From: Candidatus Pacearchaeota archaeon
GTDB taxonomy: Archaea; Nanobdellota; Nanobdellia; Pacearchaeales; GW2011-AR1
NCBI GenBank assembly: GCA_016181905.1
Contig: JACOYM010000063.1
Coordinates: 1 to 11,934, forward strand
Reading direction: 5' to 3'
DNA length: 11,934 nt
Position 1 is the first letter of the stretch, and every line of letters begins with the position of its first letter. Both the position numbers and the translations under genes were made by a program. The notes below the pieces were generated by a model. It worked only from the letters and a program-made list of their open reading frames with translations. It did no database searches and was not told the origin of the DNA. Shown here one piece after another: positions 1-4,468 of this stretch.

Positions 1-333
1 CTTCTAGGAGTACTTAATTCAAAATTGATGGAATTCTTTAACAGAAATATTGGAACTTCCTTGCAGGGAGGTTATTATTCTTATGACCCAAAAATTATAG
101 AAAGATATCCTCTTATAAATGTAGACAAAAAAAGTCAGCAAAAAATAATTTCTCTTGTAAATCAAATGCTTGAACTACAAAGAGAATATCATGACTCTAA
201 AGTTTCTGGAGGCGAGAAAGAAAGATTAGAACAGCAGATTAAAAATGTAGACTATGAAATTGATGAAGAAGTCTATAAATTATATGGAATAACAGAAGAA
301 GAGCAGAAAATAATTGAGGAGAGCTTGAGATGA
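1..333 (+). CDS. C-terminal fragment of restriction-modification DNA methyltransferase (partial at 5' end)
   Basis: The frame is open from the first base, so the gene starts outside the window; 110 residues and a TGA stop are visible. The beginning, LLGVLNSKLMEFFNRN followed by TSLQGGYYSYD and ERYPLI, is the pattern seen at the end of target-recognition (TaqI/Eco57I-like) domains of N6-adenine methyltransferases and type IIG restriction-methylation enzymes: an 'LLGiLNSkl' helix, an aromatic Gly-Gly-Tyr-Tyr turn and a 'lP' motif. A Glu/Lys-rich helical tail follows (about residues 42-110), ending YGITEEEQKIIEESLR. Catalytic motifs are not in view, so I cannot say whether it is methylase only or combined methylase-endonuclease. 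The last four bases overlap the next start (ATGA), implying translational coupling to the PIN gene. A BREX PglX-like methyltransferase is another possibility. Confidence 0.8.
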   Translation, partial: LLGVLNSKLMEFFNRNIGTSLQGGYYSYDPKIIERYPLINVDKKSQQKIISLVNQMLELQREYHDSKVSGGEKERLEQQIKNVDYEIDEEVYKLYGITEEEQKIIEESLR

Positions 334-335
334 AA
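317..335 (+). promoter_or_regulatory. Ribosome-binding site and ATGA overlap at the methyltransferase/PIN junction
   Basis: AGGAGAG (317-323) lies 6 bases before the ATG at 330, whose next base completes the upstream TGA. It matches archaeal anti-Shine-Dalgarno pairing and fixes the PIN start. The same 19 bases recur with one mismatch at 1045-1063. Confidence 0.6.
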
Positions 336-1061
336 TCAGAAACTCTAATTTATGGTGAAGAATTATTGGTTATATTAGATGAAACTGGAGAAATTTCTTT
401 TAAACAATTAGAAGAAAAGTTTGAAATAAAAGGGGATGAATTAAGGGGGTTATTAAAATATTTAGTTAAAAAAGAATATATTTCTTGGAAGATGCCTTTA
501 TTTGTTAATACTGATTTTATTTCTGATGATAAAATAAAATTAGCTAATAAAGGAATGGAGGTAGTTTTAGGAAAAAGAGATTATTTTACTGAAGGAGAAA
601 AAGTTGTTAAGAAAAAAAATAAAATAGGAGTAATTTTTGATAGTAATATTTATGATTTAATTGCGGATGGAACTTTAAATATTAGTTTGTTATCTGCAAA
701 AAAGGATGATTTTGAGTTTTATATAACCCATATACAAATTGATGAAATTAACAAATGTTCTGATGAAGACAAAAGAGCAAGATTATTCTTATTTAAAAGT
801 AAAGTATCCCCAGTAGTTATCCCTACAGAATCTTTTATTTTAGGAACTTCGAGATTAGGAGAAGCTAAACTTGGAGATGGAAAGATTTTAGAAGAAATAA
901 GAAAAGAAAATTTAAACCATACTGAAGATGCATTAATTGGAGAAACTGCGATTAAAAAAAATCTTCTTTTGGTAACAGAAGATAGTCAATTAAAAAATAA
1001 AGTAAATTCACTTAATGGAAAAGCGATAAGTTTAAGAGAGTTTAAGGAGAGTTTGAGATGA
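330..1061 (+). CDS. Winged-helix plus PIN-domain protein (putative ribonuclease)
   Basis: This 243-residue protein has two parts. Residues about 8-75 look like a winged helix-turn-helix (LLVILDETGEISFKQLEEKF, then DELRGLLKYLVKKEYI). Residues about 98-240 look like a PIN nuclease domain. The expected acidic residues are visible: D104 in VIFDSN, E139 in HIQIDEI, D200 in HTEDALIG and D218 in LLLVTEDSQL. PIN domains usually cut RNA with metal ions; the winged helix suggests nucleic-acid binding or autoregulation. The start overlaps the upstream stop as ATGA and is preceded by an AGGAGAG ribosome-binding site, so it is co-translated with the restriction-modification gene. No small antitoxin precedes it, so a classical VapBC pair is not apparent. 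PIN assignment is fairly sure; the biological role (toxin, effector or accessory of the restriction system) is inference. Confidence 0.78.
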   Translation: MKSETLIYGEELLVILDETGEISFKQLEEKFEIKGDELRGLLKYLVKKEYISWKMPLFVNTDFISDDKIKLANKGMEVVLGKRDYFTEGEKVVKKKNKIGVIFDSNIYDLIADGTLNISLLSAKKDDFEFYITHIQIDEINKCSDEDKRARLFLFKSKVSPVVIPTESFILGTSRLGEAKLGDGKILEEIRKENLNHTEDALIGETAIKKNLLLVTEDSQLKNKVNSLNGKAISLREFKESLR

Positions 1062-1063
1062 AA
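1045..1063 (+). repeat. 19-bp repeat of the upstream gene junction (SD plus ATGA)
   Basis: AGGAGAGTTTGAGATGAAA here matches 317-335 at 18 of 19 positions. Both copies end a gene encoding -ESLR or -KESLR, and both supply a ribosome-binding site. In this copy the overlapping ATG at 1058 opens only a four-codon frame (MKND), while the ATG at 1065 opens the longer reading frame, so the useful start has moved by 7 bases. Confidence 0.6.
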
Positions 1064-1064
1064 A

Positions 1065-1145
1065 ATGACTAAAAATGAATTAAAATTTAAGGATAATGAA
1101 ATAAAAGCATTATATCAAATTGTTAAATCCTTTGAGGGGGGCTAA
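1065..1145 (+). CDS. Short ORF, probably the N-terminal piece of the frame-broken WYL gene
   Basis: A 26-residue frame (MTKNELKFKDNEI, then KALYQIVKSFEGG) starts 13 bases after an AGGAGAG site and ends in TAA at the end of a run of six G. The next frame opens immediately after a TGA at 1133-1135, so the two frames overlap only across 1136-1145, exactly the G-run. Joining them with a one-base shift there gives a continuous protein of about 169 residues that runs into the WYL domain. I therefore read this as the beginning of the downstream gene rather than an independent peptide. The link rests on frame geometry and the ribosome-binding site; 26 residues are too few to assign to a family. Confidence 0.5.
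   Translation: MTKNELKFKDNEIKALYQIVKSFEGG
1136..1142 (+). other. G GGG GGC heptamer at the frame change in the WYL gene
   Basis: The sequence gaG-GGG-GGC-taa sits in the phase of an X_XXY_YYZ slippery heptamer relative to the frame starting at 1065. A -1 step here would join it to the WYL frame. A base lost from a homopolymer, either in the genome or in sequencing, gives the same picture and is the simpler explanation. Confidence 0.45.
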
Positions 1146-1171
1146 TAGAAAATCCTTCTGAAAGCTGGGAG

Positions 1172-1573
1172 ATGGATTATTATGAAAAACCTCTTGTGGA
1201 CAGAAAACCTCTCCTTGCTATCTTGAAGAAAATTGAAGAAATGCTGCCTAAAAAAGAAAGAGATGGAATTATAAAAGATTTTTTAAGAAGAAAATACAGC
1301 ACATTTAACAATGAAATAGATGAAAAGGTTTATGCTGTAATAGAAAAAGCATTTGATAAATTAAAAACTGCTGAAATTGGCTATTTTGATATTGAATCTG
1401 CAGAAGTTAAAAAACGCCTTTTAGACATTTATTATAAATCTAGAAAATATACTATTGGTTATTGCCATTTGAAAAATGCTATTAGAAAATTTAGGACAAG
1501 CAGGATTGCTTGCGCAAAAATTATAGATAAGAATTATGCAATTCCAAGTGATTTTAATAAAAATGATTATTGA
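1172..1573 (+). CDS. WYL-domain protein (putative ligand-sensing regulator), probably frame-disrupted at its 5' end
   Basis: From the first ATG this is 133 residues. The C-terminal half fits a WYL domain: a leading helix and strand (VIEKAFDKLKTAEIGYF), then the core RKYTIGYCHLKNAIRKFRTSRI at about residues 91-112, with Y-T-I in place of W-Y-L and the conserved R-x-F-R-x-x-R-I end. WYL domains bind nucleic acid or nucleotides and occur in transcription regulators of phage-defence loci. No full DNA-binding winged helix is visible. The ATG at 1172 has no good ribosome-binding site, and coding sequence continues upstream in frame to 1136 (LIENPSESWE), which argues that the true start is at 1065 and the gene is broken or shifted at the G-run. 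TcmP starts 14 bases downstream, so it may regulate that pair. The domain call is from pattern, without a profile search. Confidence 0.66.
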   Translation: MDYYEKPLVDRKPLLAILKKIEEMLPKKERDGIIKDFLRRKYSTFNNEIDEKVYAVIEKAFDKLKTAEIGYFDIESAEVKKRLLDIYYKSRKYTIGYCHLKNAIRKFRTSRIACAKIIDKNYAIPSDFNKNDY

Positions 1574-1587
1574 GGAGAAGAAATAAA

Positions 1588-2517
1588 ATGATTACTAAAG
1601 GCAGACCATGGTTACAAAAACAAATTAAAAAAATAGAAGAGACAAATTCAAATTTTAAAGATGACATAAAGAAAATTAAAGACACCGAAGCAGATATATT
1701 TAATGAATTTAATCACTGGACACCATTAAAATTAACATTTCTGAATTTTACATTGGATGTGTGCGCTATTGTTGCCAATAAACGATTTGAAAAGAAAAAT
1801 TATATTGATCTTTTTGCAGGTTCCGGAATTAATAAAACTAAGGGAAAATATAATGACTTTTTGATTGGATCTCCTTTCATTGCATTATTAAATCATAGTA
1901 AGAAATTTACCCAATTTTTCTTTTGTGAAAGCAATACAACTTTTTGTGATGTATTAAAGAAAAGAGTAAATGTTTTAGGGTTAAATGCGAATTTTTATTC
2001 CACTAACTATGAATATAAATTAGATGAAATACTAAATGAAATTGCGAAAGATAAAAAAAGTTATAATTTCTTTTTTATAGATCCATATGGGTTAGAATTT
2101 TCTTGGCATTGCATGAAAAAAATATTAAATATAAGAAGTGATGTCTTAATTACATTCATGACTAGAAATATTTGGAGATCTGTTAAAACAGATGAAGCGA
2201 CAGGCAATGGTCATAATGCATTAAATCGGCTGTTTGGGGATGACTCTTGGAAAAAAGCAAATATTGAAGAAGATTTAATTAAAATCTACAAAAACAACAT
2301 CCTAAAAGAACGATCTGATGCAGTAATATTAAGTACAAAAATAAAATCTACAAAAAATTTTCATTACGAAATGATTTTTATAACTCATAAAACAGAAGGA
2401 GACAATCCTTGGCTCAATCCGATTAGGCAAGCAAAAGAAGAAATAGAAAATAACACAGACGAAGTAGTAGAAAGTCTTTTGGATATAATCAAAAAACGAC
2501 AAACAACTCTGTGTTAA
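1588..2517 (+). CDS. tcmP: Three-Cys-motif partner protein TcmP (methyltransferase-like fold)
   Basis: This is a 309-residue protein from the ATG at 1588, chosen over the TTG at 1570 because GAGGAG (1572-1577) precedes it at a usable distance. Visible family features are FNHWTPLKLTFL near residues 41-52, YIDLFAGSG at 72-80, a GSPF motif at 94-97, and FFFIDPYGLEFSW at about 161-173. DLFAGSG resembles the S-adenosylmethionine-binding motif I of Rossmann-fold methyltransferases, and the Asp-Pro-Tyr resembles motif IV of amino-methyltransferases, so modification of a nucleic acid or base is an inference. The family is named for occurring beside a radical-SAM-like protein with a three-cysteine motif, and exactly such a gene follows 35 bases downstream. 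Length is typical. The substrate is unknown. AT-rich composition matches the rest of the left island. Confidence 0.85.
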   Translation: MITKGRPWLQKQIKKIEETNSNFKDDIKKIKDTEADIFNEFNHWTPLKLTFLNFTLDVCAIVANKRFEKKNYIDLFAGSGINKTKGKYNDFLIGSPFIALLNHSKKFTQFFFCESNTTFCDVLKKRVNVLGLNANFYSTNYEYKLDEILNEIAKDKKSYNFFFIDPYGLEFSWHCMKKILNIRSDVLITFMTRNIWRSVKTDEATGNGHNALNRLFGDDSWKKANIEEDLIKIYKNNILKERSDAVILSTKIKSTKNFHYEMIFITHKTEGDNPWLNPIRQAKEEIENNTDEVVESLLDIIKKRQTTLC

Positions 2518-2523
2518 GATAAA

Positions 2524-2532
2524 TTTATATAA
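2524..2532 (+). promoter_or_regulatory. TATA box for a leaderless transcript of the radical SAM gene
   Basis: TTTATATAA lies in the 35-base gap after TcmP with its centre about 25 bases before the ATG at 2553. Archaeal transcription starts about 25-27 bases after the TATA centre, which puts the first transcribed base at or next to the start codon. No Shine-Dalgarno sequence is present, consistent with a leaderless mRNA. Confidence 0.7.
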
Positions 2533-2552
2533 TCTTCTATCTTATTATAAAC

Positions 2553-3446
2553 ATGAAAAAAGAGGAAAACAAAAAGGTAAAATATATTTCTCGTAATAGT
2601 CTTTTATACAAAAGTAAAGTTGAATATGCAGACTTTTGCATAAATCATGTTGAAGGTTGTGCGCATGGTTGTACTTTTCCTTGCTATGCTTTTATGATGG
2701 CTAAAAGATTTGGTAAGGTAAAAAGTTATGCAGAATGGATAAAACCAAAAATAGTAAAAAATTCATTGGAACTTTTGGACAAAGAGATTCCCAAGTATAA
2801 GGATCAAATAAAGTTTGTTCATCTTTGTTTTACAACTGATCCATTTATGCACAAATATCCCGAAGTTGCAGATATGACTTTAAAGATAATAAATAAATTA
2901 AATTCAAATGGAATAAAATGCACTATTTTGACTAAGGGGATTTATCCCAGAGAACTTCTGAATACTAAAAAATATAGTAAAGATAATGAATATGGAATTA
3001 CTCTCGTGTCCTTAGATTCAGATTTTAAAAGAATATTTGAATCTGGAAGCGCTCCTTATATGGGAAGAATAAGGGCATTGAAAATATTACATGATGCCGG
3101 CTTAAAAACTTGGGTAAGCATGGAGCCATATCCGACGCCAAATATTTCAAATGGGGGCGGGGTTCAAGAATTAATAAGAATACTTAATGAAATCAATTTT
3201 GTAGATAATATAATCTTCGGTAAATTGAATTATAATTGTAAGTCAAGCAATTTTCCAGAAAGCGAAGAATTTTATAATAGGTGCGCAAATATTGTAGAAA
3301 AATTTTGTAAAATTAATGGTATTAAATATCACATAAAATATGGAACAAAAAAAGTAGATAATGTTTCAACTATAAAGATATTCAGAGAAAAAGATAGTTT
3401 ATGCAGTTTTCAAACACCTAGCCAGAGAGAAGTATTAATTGTTTAG
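2553..3446 (+). CDS. Radical-SAM-like three-Cys-motif protein (TcmP partner)
   Basis: This 297-residue protein carries VEGCAHGCTFPCYAF, with C36, C40 and C44 spaced C-x3-C-x3-C. This is one residue longer than the canonical radical SAM C-x3-C-x2-C but sits in the same place as the 'GC.HGC..CYA' iron-sulfur motif of the spore-photoproduct-lyase-like and phage Gp37/Gp68-like families. Downstream features fit a TIM-barrel radical SAM enzyme: HLCFTTDPFMH (about 90-100), a ...KCTILTKG strand, VSLDSDF, and TWVSMEPYPTP (about 188-198). It probably binds a 4Fe-4S cluster and SAM; the reaction and substrate are unknown. It has its own TATA box and an apparently leaderless start, so it can be expressed apart from TcmP. 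It ends in TAG, convergent with the pilus operon. Confidence 0.78.
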   Translation: MKKEENKKVKYISRNSLLYKSKVEYADFCINHVEGCAHGCTFPCYAFMMAKRFGKVKSYAEWIKPKIVKNSLELLDKEIPKYKDQIKFVHLCFTTDPFMHKYPEVADMTLKIINKLNSNGIKCTILTKGIYPRELLNTKKYSKDNEYGITLVSLDSDFKRIFESGSAPYMGRIRALKILHDAGLKTWVSMEPYPTPNISNGGGVQELIRILNEINFVDNIIFGKLNYNCKSSNFPESEEFYNRCANIVEKFCKINGIKYHIKYGTKKVDNVSTIKIFREKDSLCSFQTPSQREVLIV

Positions 3447-3543
3447 GTATTGTCTTTATCTCATTATTCTCACTTATAGAATCTCCCCTGTATCTTTTAG
3501 CTTTGCACTATCTACCAACCTCTAAGTTAGCAGAGATCGATGA
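3447..3543. other. Convergent intergenic gap at the composition boundary
   Basis: This gap lies between the radical SAM gene and the end of the minus-strand pilus operon. I see no gene, tRNA-like fold or obvious hairpin terminator. Pyrimidine-rich stretches (3450-3470, 3490-3500) could serve as archaeal U-rich termination sites for the plus strand. A 5-bp inverted repeat GTTAG/CTAAC (3526-3530 and 3543-3547) spans the end of the gap. Base composition changes here from strongly AT-rich on the left to moderate on the right. Confidence 0.5.
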
Positions 3544-4206
3544 CTAACCGCAATTATATTTTGCGAGATGCGCTTCATCGAGCCTGAACCAGCTGGGCAT
3601 CCCTGCTATCTGGGATGAGGAGGGGTTGCTTGAAGAGAAATAAACATGGTCAGCAACGCTTTTTTGCTGGGTTGGCAGGCCCTGGGCAGACAGCGCAGCA
3701 AGGTCAACAAGGCTTTCTATTCCATTTGCATCTGCTTCAAAGCTGCCCTGCAGCCTTTTCAAGAAACTTGGGGCATCGCTGTGTGATGTGTAATAGCGGT
3801 TTTGCAGATGTGATGTTAAATTGCCCATTCCCCCGCAGGTGTATGCTCCTTCATAAATTGTTTTGTTTATCCTGTATACAACCATCCCTTTGGCATTAAC
3901 AATGTAAATCGGGTCTTCAAAACCTTCTATGCTTATGTAAGACTTTATTCTCTCCTGTTTTTGCCAGCGGGCAAGGTTTGCCTTGTCCCTCATGCTTAAA
4001 TTAAATTCAAAACTCACAGCAACACTCCAGGGGCTATCCTGGCTCGCATAAAATTGCGGATTGCTTAATGTTATGTTCACATTTATCTTATTCGCCTTGT
4101 CATTTGTTGAGTTAACCAAATCTGCATACCTCGCCCCAATCATAATGTCAGAGGCATTTGAATAAATAGTGCCATTAAAAAATGCCTCATTAAAGAATGC
4201 GCCCAT
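3544..4206 (-). CDS. C-terminal, extracellular part of a TAG-interrupted pilin-like protein
   Basis: From the first ATG this is 220 residues, ending in TAG. It has no signal peptide of its own. It is in the same frame as the upstream 76-residue piece and is separated from it by one TAG (4237-4239), with open sequence ITRTGVYISD between that TAG and this ATG. The reconstructed protein would be 307 residues with one N-terminal membrane helix. This part is rich in Asn/Ser/Thr sequons (NGT, NST, NIT, NLS, NKT, NLT), as expected for a glycosylated archaeal surface protein, and has two cysteines (C124, C219) that could form a disulfide. A central stretch (SYISIEGFEDPIYIVNAKG, about 89-107) looks like a conserved strand pair. 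Family name unknown to me. As a separate protein it would be stranded in the cytoplasm, so it makes sense only joined to the upstream piece. Confidence 0.7.
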   Translation of the reverse strand: MGAFFNEAFFNGTIYSNASDIMIGARYADLVNSTNDKANKINVNITLSNPQFYASQDSPWSVAVSFEFNLSMRDKANLARWQKQERIKSYISIEGFEDPIYIVNAKGMVVYRINKTIYEGAYTCGGMGNLTSHLQNRYYTSHSDAPSFLKRLQGSFEADANGIESLVDLAALSAQGLPTQQKSVADHVYFSSSNPSSSQIAGMPSWFRLDEAHLAKYNCG

Positions 4207-4236
4207 GTCTGAAATGTAAACGCCTGTCCTTGTTAT

Positions 4237-4239
4237 CTA
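4237..4239 (-). other. In-frame TAG inside the last pilin-like gene
   Basis: Reading the minus strand, GAG-GAT-TAG-ATA-ACA keeps a single frame from the ATG at 4467 to the TAG at 3544 (307 codons counting this one, plus the stop), with no other stop. It is a single-base change from several sense codons (for example GAG, AAG, CAG). Confidence 0.75.
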
Positions 4240-4467
4240 ATCCTCAGCCAGAAACAGGATTCTGAAACCAGAGGTATATACCTGCCTCTCAAGATTTTTC
4301 TCAAGGGAAAAGAGAAAATTGTCCATGGTTGATATTCTGGTCCTGACGGCATACCTGTCCTGAACAATTGAATATACATCGTAAGACACAAAAAACAGGA
4401 TGATTAAAGCTATGGCAAACAAAGTGAAAACCTGCCCTTTTTTGCATTTGCAGTTGTCTATAATCAT
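4237..4467 (-). CDS. N-terminal, class III signal-peptide part of the TAG-interrupted pilin-like protein
   Basis: This 76-residue frame ends in TAG. Residues 9-31 (KKGQVFTLFAIALIILFFV) are a class III prepilin signal: basic residues and Gly, then Gln and a hydrophobic helix. It lacks the usual acidic residue at position +5. After the helix comes an amphipathic stretch (RYAVRTRISTMDNFLFSLEKNLERQ) like the pilin stalk. The start lies one base after the TAA of the VWA gene (TAA-N-ATG), the same spacing as two other junctions in the operon. The stop is followed in frame by the 220-residue downstream part, so the pair is best read as one gene split by a nonsense codon, a read-through codon or a sequence error. 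Confidence 0.72.
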   Translation of the reverse strand: MIIDNCKCKKGQVFTLFAIALIILFFVSYDVYSIVQDRYAVRTRISTMDNFLFSLEKNLERQVYTSGFRILFLAED

Positions 4468-4468
4468 T

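Noticed and set aside
330..1145. PIN gene and following 26-residue ORF as a toxin-antitoxin pair.
   Set aside because: Antitoxin genes usually precede PIN toxins, and the short ORF runs in overlapping fashion into the WYL frame, so it is better explained as the start of that gene.
3447..3547. Possible tRNA or attachment site in the convergent gap.
   Set aside because: Only a 5-bp inverted repeat (GTTAG/CTAAC) is present; no cloverleaf arms, no T-loop consensus and no matching direct repeat elsewhere in the window.
3615..3899. 94-residue plus-strand frame opposite the last pilin-like gene.
   Set aside because: Composition is that of a shadow frame, with no domain pattern, and the minus strand encodes sequon-rich surface-protein sequence in line with the operon.
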